NCBI RefSeq assembly: GCF_040869045.1 | Contig: NC_090324.1 | Location: forward strand, 60,107,346 to 60,171,345 | Source of the DNA: Eurosta solidaginis | Taxonomy: Eukaryota; Arthropoda; Insecta; Diptera; Tephritidae | Reading direction: 5' to 3' | Length of the DNA stretch: 64,000 nucleotides | Shown: piece after piece, positions 1-9,885 of the stretch | Position numbering within the stretch: the stretch's first letter is position 1 | How the letters are laid out: every line of letters begins with the position of its first letter | Program-made: the position numbers and the translations under genes | Notes under the pieces: generated by a model | The model's database searches: none | What the model was told of the DNA's origin: nothing | Seen by the model: the letters and a program-made list of their open reading frames with translations, nothing else

Positions 1-1010
1 CCACCGTTTGCAGAAGGTTTGATGCAGCGCCTTAAGTTTTTCCCATCGATTGACGAGTGAAGCGCGATTCTCGCTGACTTCAATCTCAGGTGGCGCTAGT
101 AGGTGGCCCCCGACTAGGAAGTGTCCGGGGCTAAGTGGCTCCAGGTTGGACGGGTCATTTGAAGATGGGCTTAAGGGTCGGGAGTTGAGACAGGATTCAA
201 TCCTACACAGGAGGGTGCTAAACTCCTCGAGAATAAATTTATGATCCGATGCGATCTTTTTGAAATAAGTTTTGAAACTCTTGACTCCCGCTTCCCACAG
301 CCCGCCTATATGAGGAGCAGCTGTTGGTATGAAATGCCATGTCAGGGTTTGGTGGGCATATTTAGAGAGGTTTTGGATGCGTGCATCAACGAGGAAGGCC
401 TTGAACTCTGAGCGGAGAGCCCTCGACGCACCGACAAAGTTCGTCCCGTTGTCGGAATAGAGGTTTTTCGGGCATCTTCGCCTGGCGACAAACCGACTAA
501 ACGCTCCTAGAAACGCGGCGGTGCTGAGGTCGCTAGTCGCCTCTAAGTGGATCGCTTTAGTCGCAAAGCAGACGAATAGGCAGACATAACCCTTGGACAT
601 GCGGCATCCTCGTCCGCTGTAAGACTTGATGTCAAACGGTCCGGCAAAATCTACCCCTGTGTTGGTAAATGCCCGAGAAAAGGTGGTGCGTTCCGCAGGG
701 AGAATTCCCATGTGTTGCGTCGGGGAACGTTTCCGGAATAGCGTACAGGCCTTGCAGTTGTGGATGATGGATCGGATCATGTTTTGCGTGTGTAGGAGCC
801 GCAGCATTAGTTGGTTTCCGCCATGTATGGAAATGGTGTGGACAAACTGGACTAGGACACGGGTGAGTCGGCAGGCGTAAGGGAGGATTATCGGGTGACG
901 CTCGTCGACGGGAACGTCTCTAGATGCGTTGAGACGACCCCCCAACCGAAGTACACTATCTTCGTCGATAAAGGGGTCTAGAAGAGAATCTCGATTTTGG
1001 TCGCGGTGGG
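1..1010 (-). pseudogene. BEL/Pao integrase, partial
   Basis: The minus strand matches, almost base for base, the integrase of the open copy at 6880-7782, and covers the zinc-binding segment and the catalytic core. Relative to that copy, a 21-base in-frame block is missing near 785, in the part that follows the RI..MI stretch of the zinc-binding domain. The C-terminal domain lies beyond the window edge. In this family integrase inserts the cDNA into the host genome. The sequence would not give a continuous product here because flanking pol parts are in other frames. Confidence 0.88.
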
Positions 1011-1183
1011 TGTCCTAGTTCTCAGAGAGCTTATTTCTTCGGCATAGTGGTTGGTTTGGGATATCCTGAAAAGTCGGCTAGTGGTAGCCTTAATTTCGTC
1101 AGGCGAAATCTAGTGCGACTCTGCTTTAAAGGACGTTTTAGTATTTGGATGAGTTCTATTCGAGAATCTTATAATGTAGGAGA

Positions 1184-2100
1184 TTACCCCCAACGCCCTT
1201 GATAGATCGGAAAACCGATCAAGAATATCCTCGCTATTGTTGATGTTCGTTGCTGCATGCACTTGTACTCGTTTTTCTTCGATGTTTGTGTGGTTCTCCT
1301 GTTCGCCTTGAGATGGCCATTTCGCTTTGCCTTCTTGCAGCCAAGAAGGTCCCTACCACCACAAAGAGTTGTCAAATAGGTCCGTGGCTGGAAGTCCTCT
1401 GTTGGCTAAGTCCACTGGATTTGATGCGGACTCAACTTGATGCCATGCTTTCGTTCCTACCTTTTCCACGATTTTTGTCACCCTGTGAGCTACAAATGTT
1501 GACCAGGAACAAGGGGGTTTTCGAATCCATGCTAGGACGATGGTCGAATCTGTCCATAGGTGCCTAATTTCAGGTTCTCCATCACAGTTTCCAAAGTCTC
1601 TGCCAGCAAGACGGCACCGCATAACTCCAATCGTGGTAATGAAATTGTTTGCACTGGTGCCACCCTTGTTTTTGCCATAAGTAGACTAACGTAGATCCTA
1701 TCGTTGATCTTAGCTCGCACGTAAACCGTAGCCGTGTAGGCTTTTTCGAACGCGTCACAGGAGCCGTGAATTTCTATATCGTTGGTTGGGGTGAAGTGCA
1801 CCCACCGAGGTATACGAATCTGGTTAATGGCGGCGTACTCCTGCATAAAGATTTGCCACCTATCTAAAGTGATTGAGGATACCGGTTCATCCCAATCCGT
1901 CCGCTCCAACCAAATGTTCTGCATTAATATCTTGGCTACGATGATAACTGGGGCAAGCCAGCCTAAAGGGTCGAATAGTTTGGCGATTGCCGATAGGATC
2001 GCTCTTTTTGTTAAGATGCCCTGGTTTTCGACTGGTTTCGCAGTGAAATAAAAATAGTCGGAATGCGCGTTCCAACGGATTCCTAGGGTTTTTACCATGC
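1184..2100 (-). pseudogene. BEL/Pao RT connection and RNase H region
   Basis: Two overlapping minus-strand reading frames (about 2098-1532 and 1622-1353) carry typical Pao features: the FDPLGWLAPV segment after the RT palm, the [12 protein letters not shown] motif, and the RNase H-like WTDSTIVLAWI motif. A change of frame near 1530-1620 separates them, so a continuous polyprotein is not possible. The 1375-1184 frame continues the decayed linker toward integrase. This is the middle of the same pol gene as the RT at 2212-2877. Confidence 0.85.
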
Positions 2101-2211
2101 TCGCGTCCTCGAACTCCAGAAAGTCTTCCGTAAGCCTGTGAGGTTTGGGTATGCCCTGTAGTGTCCTACTGCAATTAGAGGTCCATTTTCGCAGAGGGAA
2201 TCCTGCTGACT

Positions 2212-2877
2212 TTAATGCAGCTGTGATTTCATCTCGAGCAGTGATTGCTGCCTCGATGTTATGCCCCCTGCAAGGACGTCATCGACGTACATACTGTTTC
2301 GCAAGATATGCGCTGTGATAGGCATCGATGCCTCGACGTCATCCGCAAGTTGATGTAGGCTTCTGATCGCTAGATAGGGGGCACAGTAGACCCCAAAGGT
2401 TACCGTGTTGAGTTCGTAAATACTTATAGGGTCACCTGCTTTGAGACGAAAAACTATTCTTTGGTATTGGGTTTGGTTTTCCTTTATCCAGATCTGTCTG
2501 TAAATCTTCTCAATGTCGCTATTGAAGACGTACTTATAGAATCTCCATCGGAGAAGTAATATTGTTAAGTCGGATTGAAGTACTGGGCCGGTGTGTAGAA
2601 CATCGTTCAGACTCGTGCCGTTGGATGTCGGGCACGACGCGTTGAACACGACCCTCACTTTAGTCGTTGTGTTTTCCTCTTTGATAACCGCATGATATGG
2701 CAAGAAGTAGCAATCAGATGATTTTGGTGGCACTACGGTGTGTACCTTGGACATGTGCCTTAACATGACGTATTCTGTCAGTACCCTGTTGTATTCCATC
2801 TGTAGGGCCGGTGTCTTTGCTAGGCGTGTCTCGTTCCGATAGAACTGGTAGCAGACGCTCTGAAGTGATGGGCTCAA
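2212..2877 (-). pseudogene. BEL/Pao reverse transcriptase, N-terminal and palm part
   Basis: A 221-codon minus-strand frame contains FLPYHAVIKEE, VRVVFNAS, LNDVLHTGP and FGVYCAPYLAIRS, all standard BEL/Pao RT blocks, ending in the YVDD catalytic box at about 2278-2289. The family normally has FGVNCAP; here the N is Y. The frame is lost just after YVDDVLAGG, and the rest of the RT is picked up in another frame at 2098. RT copies the element RNA into cDNA in the particle. Confidence 0.9.
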
Positions 2878-3024
2878 ACAGAGGGTTTTTTGGAAGTCTT
2901 GTTTGAATGGAAGGGCGACGGTATATCTTCCTTCTGAATTCCTTTCCGTCGTGTTTTTATATAGTGCCTCGCAATAGGCATTATCTTCGGTCAGGGCTTT
3001 TTTTTTTGGTATGTTTTAAATTTC

Positions 3025-3894
3025 TCAGAAAGCTGTTAGTTGCTTGTCTAGGCTAATTTCGTTAAAAAAGGATACTCGTGTATTAGTTGGGTGAGGTGCT
3101 TCTGCACGACCGGTTAAAATCCAACCGAAGACGGTTTCTTGAGCGAGAAGCGTATTTAGAACGTTCTTCCGTATACCGTTGAGTATTATCTGTAAATAAA
3201 TGTCGCCTCCAAGTATGAGATCGACTGGCTCATTAATGAAGAACCTCTTATCCGCCAGAATCAGACCAGGGAACGCTTGCTGAGTCATTGCGCTAACTTG
3301 GCAAGTCGGAAGGTCCCCTGTTAATTGAGGCAGGACTAGGACCACTCTATCGATGCTTAATAAGGGGTCTGTAAGTGAACCTAATGTAATCCCACATGAT
3401 TCCTTTACCTGTGTAGATGGTGTATTATTTATTCCTGACACTTGCCCATTTAAACGCTTGGATGGAAGGTTTATTCGCTTTTTTAGTCTTTCTGTTATGA
3501 AAGAGCATTCGGACCCAGAGTCTATCAGCGCTCTGGCGGAAAACTTCACTCCATTATAGTGTATATTAACAAGTGCTGTTCCTAATAGCACCCCTTTAGT
3601 GGTGTTAGCATGACACGAAGAGACGTTATTAGCATTATCTTGTCTTTTTTCAGACTCCATCCTTGCCCTAGCCTGCTGTGAGGTTGAAGGTGTATTGTCG
3701 GTGGCGTTTTGAGTCCACCTTTGAGGAGTTGTCTTTTGTTCTGCTGTCGGGAGATGGAGCAAGGTATTGTGCCTTGCGTGGCACGTGCTGCAGTTGAATG
3801 GGCTGGTGCATCGTGTCACGGTGTGTCCACCCGACAGACAATTCAGACAATAACTATTGCTTTTTACAAACTCGATTTTCCCTGACGTAGACAA
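3025..3894 (-). CDS. BEL/Pao Gag C-terminal zinc knuckles and aspartic protease
   Basis: The 289-codon frame begins with a zinc-knuckle region (CLNCLSGGHTVTRC, then CSTCHARHNTLLH at about residues 17-47) followed at about residue 121 by ALIDSGSECSFI, the DSG-type catalytic loop of a retropepsin. The region LILGGDIYLQII near residue 227 matches the post-protease segment of Pao polyproteins. It is the longest undamaged part of this element. Upstream Gag is in another frame, so the ATG at 3894 is not a natural start. The knuckles bind RNA and the protease matures Gag-Pol. Confidence 0.85.
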   Translation of the reverse strand: MSTSGKIEFVKSNSYCLNCLSGGHTVTRCTSPFNCSTCHARHNTLLHLPTAEQKTTPQRWTQNATDNTPSTSQQARARMESEKRQDNANNVSSCHANTTKGVLLGTALVNIHYNGVKFSARALIDSGSECSFITERLKKRINLPSKRLNGQVSGINNTPSTQVKESCGITLGSLTDPLLSIDRVVLVLPQLTGDLPTCQVSAMTQQAFPGLILADKRFFINEPVDLILGGDIYLQIILNGIRKNVLNTLLAQETVFGWILTGRAEAPHPTNTRVSFFNEISLDKQLTAF

Positions 3895-3921
3895 CCTACG
3901 GAATTTTTGGCAATTTCGTAA

Positions 3922-4277
3922 TTAGTGCTCCGTACTGTTGCACATCTTACATGCCGATTTTGGTACGCTGGCTTGGTAAACCCCAAGTTTCGTAGAATTT
4001 TCCCTAGAATTTGAATTCTGACTTTTGGGTGTTTTTGTTGTTTTATTAACCCTAAGATCGGAAACCGTCTCTAATGTGTGGAAGCGATTGGACAGGAATT
4101 TTCCATATCCTCCCATTTCGGAATATCTGTTTTTCGTTCTACGGTCTGTTCCCAAAGAGCCAGTGTAGATTCGGGGAGTTTTGTGGAGCATAAGTAAGTT
4201 ATAATTGCATCCCAATTTGTGATGTCAATATTATGACAATGTAGTGCAGAAATGCAATTGTTTATCTCCCGTTGCAA
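3922..4277 (-). pseudogene. BEL/Pao Gag middle region
   Basis: Two overlapping short frames (4277-4071 and 4215-3922) encode the segment just before the zinc knuckles. The residues ISALHCHNIDITNWDAI, then STKLPESTLALWEQ, are typical of the BEL Gag central domain. One frame shift between them, near 4100-4200, splits the protein. The end of the second frame (CKMCNSTEH) carries the first CXXC half-knuckle, which continues toward 3894 after another break. Confidence 0.75.
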
Positions 4278-4359
4278 TTTTTTGATTTAGGTTCCACACT
4301 CCTGTTCGACTGCCGTCAGATTAAATAAAAGTTTTAGTTGTGTGTTGACGAGGATACGT

Positions 4360-4929
4360 TCATTTTCGTACCTGTCGCTTACATTTTTTCAGGCGGTTGC
4401 AAAACCCTCGTTTGTTAATGAGCACCTGCCCACTATTTCTTTTGCCTCCCCTTGAGTTTTTTGTTAGATAATATAATTTCTCGACATCTTTCAGATCAGT
4501 ATTGTGGATGTAGATTGCCGTGAAAATATCTCTAAAAACTGGCCAGGAAAGGTAGTCGCCTTTAAATACATCGGTGTCACAAGGCGGCAGCCGCATTTTA
4601 TGTCCACGGCGCGAAGAGTCTTCATCCTTTGCTTCATCTTTTGCCGGCTGTGGGGTGATAGCTTCGGCTTCAGCCGCCACAGCAGACATGCATTGCAGGT
4701 AGCATGCGAAGCAGCTTTTATTCTTCTTTCTTAATGAGCTGAGCTCGTCTTTGGACAGCTCAGGATTGCTGAGAAGACTTTCATATGTGGACTTGGTCTT
4801 CTTCCATAGTGCCCTTAGCTCCTCTTGCAGTAGTGCAAGGGTGTGCTTGTTCCGGGATTCGCCCGGGGTGGAGTTGAATTCTTGTTCAAACTCGGCTATG
4901 GAATCAGCCAATCTAATATTAGTATCCAT
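4360..4929 (-). pseudogene. BEL/Pao Gag N-terminal region
   Basis: A 189-codon frame starts at ATG 4929, a plausible true Gag start because it follows a non-coding leader and precedes all other Gag parts. It is acidic and helical at first. Around residues 115-160 it has LPPCDTDVFKGDYLSWPVFRDIFTAIY in part, the BEL Gag signature also found at 36,390-36,470. The last 35 codons are out of register with the family, consistent with a frameshift near 4450. Confidence 0.8.
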
Positions 4930-5099
4930 TGATTTTATTAATTTGAATATTTTGTTTCTTTGAAGGTGTCGAGTTTGAAGGCAAAAGACTTAGTGGCGCT
5001 GTGGGTGTGTATTCGACCGCAGTAAAAATTATAAGAGTGTTTTGTTATTTAACGTCGCCCAGCTATCAATCCTGCTGTGATTGTGCTGTATAAGTAAAA

Positions 5100-5790
5100 T
5101 CTTTAAAAACACACGGATTGAAATTCTGGTCGGATTGAATGTGTTAACACAGATAGCAATCTTATGTGAATTTAGTGATAAGCAAAAATTTTAATCAGAT
5201 GTAAATCTTGACGTGAATGTAATGTGTGGCCAGTGATATGAACCACTTATGGAGATCCTCACGAGGATTATGTAGGCTACAGATAGAAATCCTGACGAGG
5301 ATTTAATGTGTCTACAGTGCTATAGAAAGAAATCCTTACGAGGATTCAGTGCGTATGTAGTCATATGAAGCACAGATAGAAATCCTGAAAGGTTCTAGTG
5401 TGTACAAAGTGATATCAAACACAGATAGAAATCCTAACGAGGATTTAATGTGTCTACAGTGATGTGTAATGCAGAGACGAGAAACGTCTGCAAATATTTA
5501 ATGTGTCTAAAGGGTGTATTGGACACAGATAGAAATATTTTCTGAAAATCTATCGTGTCTAAAAAAAGTTTAAAAAACGCAGATGTAATCCCGACGTGGA
5601 TATAGTGTGTCAACCTCGAGATTTGAAACACAAATCGAAATCCTGTGGATTTAATGTGTGTAATTCTAGAAATTTGAACCATAGATAGAAATCCCAATGA
5701 GGATTTAATTTGTATACCTAGTGATGTGAAACACAGATAGTAATCCTGGCGAGGATTTAATGTGTATACAAAGTGTAAGTGAATGCTGAG
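5100..5790. repeat. Approx. 51-bp tandem array with palindromic core
   Basis: About twelve diverged units follow one another, each with a form of ACAGATAGAAATCCT, GACG, AGGATTTAATGTGT. The core AATCCT-GACG-AGGATT is an inverted repeat able to form a 6-bp stem with a 4-base loop, and several units keep it exactly (near 5290, 5433, 5746). Spacing is close to 51 bp throughout. The array lies directly upstream of the minus-strand BEL Gag leader, where an LTR or enhancer-like leader repeat would sit. Confidence 0.85.
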
Positions 5791-6288
5791 AATTCCCGAG
5801 TAGCCAATCAGGGATCTTTCCCAATATAAAAAATAAATTTGTTTATCCAACTTACAAATTACGATTTAAAGTATTTATTAAGAAAAAAAGTGATAAAAAT
5901 ACAGCTATATAATATAAAACGATCAGTATAAATTGTGTGATCAAGCCACTAGCCACCCAACGTAGTGATACTTTTTGGCTTTTGGTATTATTTCAGCTCG
6001 CAAACTGATTACTAAAGTATATTCTGTGATAGACAAGCTAAGGCTATCAACCAAGTGAAAATATGGTTCCTGACTAGGAAGTTTTGTCAACGTATGTGAC
6101 GACGAGGGGTACAATACAGTGCAGTTATGGATGTGAAAAAAAACTAAAAAAAATTCACTGACTGTCTGCCTTGAGCGGTGTCGAGTGTAATGTAATCAAC
6201 TGTATAATGTGATGATTTTATGGCAGTATGTGTGTTGTGTGATAGCGAGTTGCCAAAAATGTTGTGCTAGTTGGTTTCGTTTCGCTGA
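5791..6288. other. Non-coding AT-rich stretch, nothing assigned
   Basis: No coding frame, tRNA or repeat was recognised. On the minus strand there is a TATA-like TTTTTTATATTGGG at about 5825, which could be promoter sequence of the BEL leader, but this is weak. Confidence 0.4.
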
Positions 6289-6442
6289 TTACTTTTTCCA
6301 ATGCTGGTTGAATTTAACACTTTTATAAATAATTTTTCTTGCTTGATTAATAATTTCCAACTCTTCCGCTGCGCTGATTCTTTTTGATAAATTACCTATG
6401 TTGTCTTCAAATTCTTGATTTTCTCGGCGCGTAAGGACCAAA
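6289..6442 (-). pseudogene. Short ORF and primer-site-like sequence next to LTR fragment
   Basis: Immediately after the LTR-like fragment (read on the minus strand) comes TGGTCCTTACGCGCCGAG, which has the position and TGG start of a tRNA primer-binding site. It runs into an open frame containing RRENQEFEDNIGNLSK and ending near 6289 in NQHWKK. It looks like the leader or beginning of Gag of a truncated LTR element. Which element is uncertain. Confidence 0.5.
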
Positions 6443-6790
6443 TGTTGCGGGAGGAATGTGGCACCCGCGTCGTGGGGCGCGATCGCACGCAAATAGAAGA
6501 AAATAAAAAGGAAGAATTAGTACCGATTCGTTACAATTTATTTATAAAAGATAAATATTGTACAATAACTGTTTATACAAGTGAAGCACTCACAAACTTC
6601 CTGTTCGTCAGGAAAGCTAATTAAAATACAAAATGCACCTGACACATTCAGCGTTATGCAAGTAATTAATTGCAAAGAGAAAATTAAAAATTAAAAATTA
6701 AGTGACAATGGCGAGGAGTTAAGTGATACCAAATAAATTCGCTTGGCAGTTCACAATTTATAACATTAATTGTTAGCAAATATTAACTCA
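6443..6790 (-). repeat. LTR or LTR fragment, inverted copy of 16,321-16,661
   Basis: The 348 bases match 16,321-16,661 in reverse complement with few changes, and the match stops exactly after TTAACTCA at 6790. Read on the minus strand it begins TGAGTTAATA, carries AATAAA about 250 bases in, and ends CAACA, so it has TG...CA ends. A primer-site-like sequence follows at 6442. It could be a whole small LTR or the downstream half of a longer one (see 16,050-16,661). Confidence 0.7.
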
Positions 6791-6879
6791 TAAGCTATCT
6801 GAGAACTAGGAAACCCATCGCGACCAAAAGCGAGATTCTCTCTCTAGACCCCTTTATCGACGAAGATAATGTACTTCGG

Positions 6880-8046
6880 GTGGGGGGTCGTATCAACGCA
6901 TCCAGAGACGTTCCCATCGACGAGCGTCACCCGATAATCCTCCCTTACGCCTGCCGACTCACCCGTCTGCTAGTCCAGTTTGTCCACACCATTTCCATAC
7001 ATAACGGAAACCAACTAATGCTGTGGCTCCTACGCACGCAGTATTGGATACCTCGGGTCAAAAACATGATACGATCCATCATCCATAACTGCAAGGCCTG
7101 TACGCTATTCCGGAAACGTTCCCCGACGCAACTCATGGGAATTCTCCCTGCGGAATGCACCACCTTTTCTCGGGCATTTACCAACACATGGGTAGATTTT
7201 GCCGGACCGTTTGACATCAAGTCTTACAGCGGACGAGGATGCCGCATGTCCAAGGGTTACGTCTGCCTATTCGTCTGCTTTGCGACTAAGGCGATCCACT
7301 TAGAGGCGACCAGCGACCTCAGTATCGCCGCGTTTCTAGGAGCGTTTAGTCGGTTTGTCGCCAGACGAGGATGCCCGAAAAACCTCTATTCCGACAATGG
7401 GACGAACTTTGTCCGTGCGTCGAGGGCTCTCCGCTCAGAGTTCAAGGCATTCCTCGTTGATGCACGCAACCAAACCCTCTCTAAATATGCCCACCAAACC
7501 CTGACATGGCATTTCATACCAGCAGCTGCTCCCCATATGGGCGGGCTGTGGGAAGCGGGAGTCAAGAACTTCAAAACTCATTTCAAAAAGATCGCATCGG
7601 ATCATAAATTTACTCTCGAGGAGTTTAGCACCCCCCTGTGTAGGATTGAATCCTGTCTCAACTCCCGACCCCTAAGCCCATCTTCAAATGACCCGTCCAA
7701 CCTGGAGCCACTTACTCGCGCTTCACTTGTCAATCGATGGGAAAAACTTAAGGCGCTGCATCAAACCTTCTGCAAACGGTGGAAAACGGAGTATCTCACC
7801 GAATTGCAGAAGCGCGTTAAGTGGAAGCATCCACAATCAAATCTCAAACCGGGGGACCTAGTCGTCATTAAGGAGGATAATCTACCCCCCAACAAATGGA
7901 GACTAGGTCGGATAGCCAATCTTCACTATGGCCCCGATAACCGAGTTCGAGTTGTCGAACTGGATACGGCAAGGGGACAAACCACCAGACCAATCACGAA
8001 ATTGGTCCTACTACCACCCTCCAGTGAGGGTGAGGGAGACTTGTAA
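6880..8046 (+). CDS. BEL/Pao integrase, open 388-codon frame
   Basis: The frame encodes a nearly complete BEL-type integrase. The zinc-binding domain shows H36/H41 and C71/C74. The RNase H-like core has D106 (in WVDFAGPF), D172 (in SDNGTNF) and E225 (in GGLWEAGVK), the expected DDE triad. The C-terminal LKPGDLVVIKEDNLPP and WRLGRI motifs (about residues 325-350) are the usual BEL tail. It is the best preserved integrase in the window. The ATG at 6880 is internal to pol, since upstream in-frame residues at 6818-6879 still match the family, so it is not a natural start. Confidence 0.93.
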   Translation: MGGRINASRDVPIDERHPIILPYACRLTRLLVQFVHTISIHNGNQLMLWLLRTQYWIPRVKNMIRSIIHNCKACTLFRKRSPTQLMGILPAECTTFSRAFTNTWVDFAGPFDIKSYSGRGCRMSKGYVCLFVCFATKAIHLEATSDLSIAAFLGAFSRFVARRGCPKNLYSDNGTNFVRASRALRSEFKAFLVDARNQTLSKYAHQTLTWHFIPAAAPHMGGLWEAGVKNFKTHFKKIASDHKFTLEEFSTPLCRIESCLNSRPLSPSSNDPSNLEPLTRASLVNRWEKLKALHQTFCKRWKTEYLTELQKRVKWKHPQSNLKPGDLVVIKEDNLPPNKWRLGRIANLHYGPDNRVRVVELDTARGQTTRPITKLVLLPPSSEGEGDL

Positions 8047-8060
8047 CTCCCAACCGTTAT

Positions 8061-8147
8061 AACAAACCCCGTAACCCAGCTCTCGTTCACCCCGAACGAG
8101 GCCAACAAACCCCATAACCCAGCTCTCGATCAACCCGGACGAGGCCA
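8061..8147 (+). repeat. Two direct repeats of about 43 bp
   Basis: AACAAACCCC, then GTAACCCAGCTCTCG, then CGAACGAGGCC is followed directly by a second, slightly changed copy ending GGACGAGGCC. The pair lies in the tail after the BEL pol stop and stays in the pol frame. Confidence 0.75.
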
Positions 8148-8277
8148 ACACAATCCTAACGCAGATTCCCAATCTGCCACAGAACTTGCTGATTTTTATG
8201 TTGTTGGAGATAATATGTAACCTCTTTCGATTGGCAAAATTTTAAAAAAGATACTGTTTTCTCTGGGATTTTGAAGT

Positions 8278-8619
8278 ATGCGTCTGAATATTAATTTCAT
8301 AGTAAAAATGGATCCCAACGCAATGCACATACGATCAAATCGGCAGAGTACAAATACAAGCCGTAATCAAGATCAACCGAATGTTATTCCTTCGTCAGCC
8401 CGAACTGTTATACATTCAGCTAAATCTAATGAACTTGAGTATTTCTATGAACGGCCAATGATGTTAAATACATGGACGCAGGCATCATATACAGATCTAG
8501 GTATTAGCGATGAATATCTGCAAAGTATTATAAATGAACACAGAGAAAAAGAGAAAGCGCTGTTGAAACAGTTTTGCATGTCAAATCCGAATTATTTCTC
8601 AAATGCAATCTACTTATGA
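8278..8619 (+). CDS. Unrecognised 113-codon ORF upstream of usp-like sequence
   Basis: I do not recognise this protein. It begins MRLNINF with a second ATG at 8308 (MDPNAMHIR). The first half is rich in N, S, T and Q. The second half is helical and charged (DEYLQSIINEHREKEKALLKQ). It stops 160 bases before the usp-like DNA-binding domain, and the intervening sequence (8620-8780) is also Gln/Asn/Thr-rich with stops. It could be a degenerate A/B domain of the same receptor, since those N-termini are poorly conserved, or unrelated sequence. No homologous motif ties it firmly to usp. Confidence 0.4.
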   Translation: MRLNINFIVKMDPNAMHIRSNRQSTNTSRNQDQPNVIPSSARTVIHSAKSNELEYFYERPMMLNTWTQASYTDLGISDEYLQSIINEHREKEKALLKQFCMSNPNYFSNAIYL

Positions 8620-8781
8620 ACCCAAATGTAACGACAACACACCAAAGCCATCAAAACTTCAACGCCGGCCGCGGCAATCTTCAACAAAATTAACAAAAGC
8701 TTTATTACAAAATCACAACCAGTACACACCTGCAACCATACAACCGTATAAAACTCCGTCCAGTACAAGTAGCAAAGATAA

Positions 8782-9885
8782 TACAAGCACTCAACAATAA
8801 CAACAACAAATCATACATTAAGTGGTTCAAAACATCTGTGCTTTATTTGTGGTGATAGAGCAAGTGGTAAGCATTATGGTGTTTATAGATGCGAAGGATG
8901 CAAAGGGTTTTTCCAACGTACCGTACGAAAGGATTTAACTTTTGCTCGTAGAGGAGATAGAAATTGTATTATTGACAAAAGGCAACGAAATCGGTGCCAA
9001 TATTGTCGCTATCAGAAATGTCTTGCATGCGGCATGAAGCGTGAAGCAGTTCAGGAGGAGCGACAACGTGGCAGACATTCACAGAATGCACGCCCCACTG
9101 ATGTTTTCAATCCCACTAGCACAGTGCGTGAGTTAACAATTGAATGTATAATTGAAGCTGAGCAAAAAAGTGAACAACTTAATGGAGACAATTTTATACC
9201 ATTCCTACGTGTTGGCCCGAATTCTATGGTTCAACCGGACTATAAAGGTGCGGTATCACATCTTTGTCAAATGGTTAATAAACAACTTTATCAAATGATT
9301 GTATATGCTATAAAAATGCCACATTTCGCTGAATTACAACGTGATGATCAGGTTTTGTTGTTCAAGGCAGGTTGGAATAAGTTACTAATTGCAAATGTAG
9401 CATGGTGTAGTATTGATTCTTTGGATGCTGATTATGCAACATCATGTCATGATACATCTTGGACGTCGCCCTCCTATACGCCAACCACAACAATTGTTTG
9501 TTAACCATAATTTTTCATATCATCGTAATAGCAATGCAATAAAAGCAGGATTTGCGACAATTTTCGATCGTATTTTATCTAAGTAAAGCGTGAAAATGAA
9601 ACGACTTAATATAAATCGTTCCGAATTATCTTGCTTGAAAGCAATAATTCCATTCAATCTGGATATACGTGGACTAAAGGGGCGTAAGGACATTGAAGTA
9701 TGTAGGGAACAAGTTTATGCTTGCCTCGATGAACACTGTCGCATTGCGAATCCTGGTGACGAAAGTCGATTAGCACAACTTTTGCTTCGTTTGCCTGCAT
9801 GATGTTCTATAAGCCTTAAGTGTTTGGATCATCTTTTTTTTCGTATTATGGGTGACCAGCCCTTAGATAAATTGTTTTATGAGGA
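8782..9885 (+). pseudogene. usp-like: Ultraspiracle/RXR-like nuclear receptor pseudogene
   Basis: USP is the insect RXR and dimerises with the ecdysone receptor on DNA. An open frame from 8782 to 9504 holds LSGSKHLC, a zinc-finger domain (first finger C..C and CEGCKGFF, then [19 protein letters not shown] at about 8839-9030), the T-box [12 protein letters not shown], and ligand-domain blocks [16 protein letters not shown] and [10 protein letters not shown]. It is broken. There is no in-frame ATG before the DNA-binding domain, a frameshift lies near 9455, a stop lies within ILSK-stop-SVKMKRL (about 9585), and a stop follows LLRLPA (9802). Residual C-terminal similarity (QPLDKLFYEE) runs to about 9885. 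The first cysteine of finger two is arginine (FARRGDRNC for a family YAC...NC). Lack of introns does not by itself prove retroposition, because I recall usp being single-exon in Drosophila. Confidence 0.9.

Larger units (their letters stand above)
1..5090 (-). mobile_element. BEL/Pao LTR retrotransposon, minus strand, cut by window start
   Basis: Reading right to left, the segment shows Gag N-terminus (4929), Gag middle, triple zinc knuckle, aspartic protease, RT with YVDD, RNase H and integrase, which is the domain order of BEL/Pao elements. All coding parts are broken by stops or frame changes, so this is a decayed copy. The integrase end continues beyond position 1. The upstream leader lies near 4930-5090 and abuts a palindromic tandem array. 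No LTR pair is visible in the window for this copy. The same subfamily recurs inverted at 6815-8046. Confidence 0.9.
6815..8190 (+). mobile_element. BEL/Pao 3' pol fragment, inverted relative to 1-1005
   Basis: This fragment starts in the segment before integrase (CCCTTTATCGACGAAGAT) and runs past the pol stop at 8046 into a tail that stays in frame for another 50 or so codons. Positions 6815-7782 pair with 1-1005 as a long inverted repeat separated by 5.8 kb. Near 8061-8146 two 43-44 base direct repeats contain AACCCAGCTCTCG. The fragment ends against the host-like sequence that begins at about 8200. Confidence 0.88.

Noticed and set aside
626..880. Plus-strand ORF opposite the BEL integrase, repeated on the other strand at 7220-6945
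   Set aside because: It is the antisense shadow of integrase. Its presence in both copies only reflects the duplicated integrase sequence.
5100..5790. Regular repeats with palindromic cores as a CRISPR-like array
   Set aside because: Units are contiguous and diverged along their whole length, with no unique spacers, and the setting is a eukaryotic retroelement leader.
8278..9885. A functional second ultraspiracle gene with introns hiding the breaks
   Set aside because: The DNA-binding domain runs without interruption, stops and frameshifts lie inside conserved blocks without splice signals, and a structural zinc ligand is lost.
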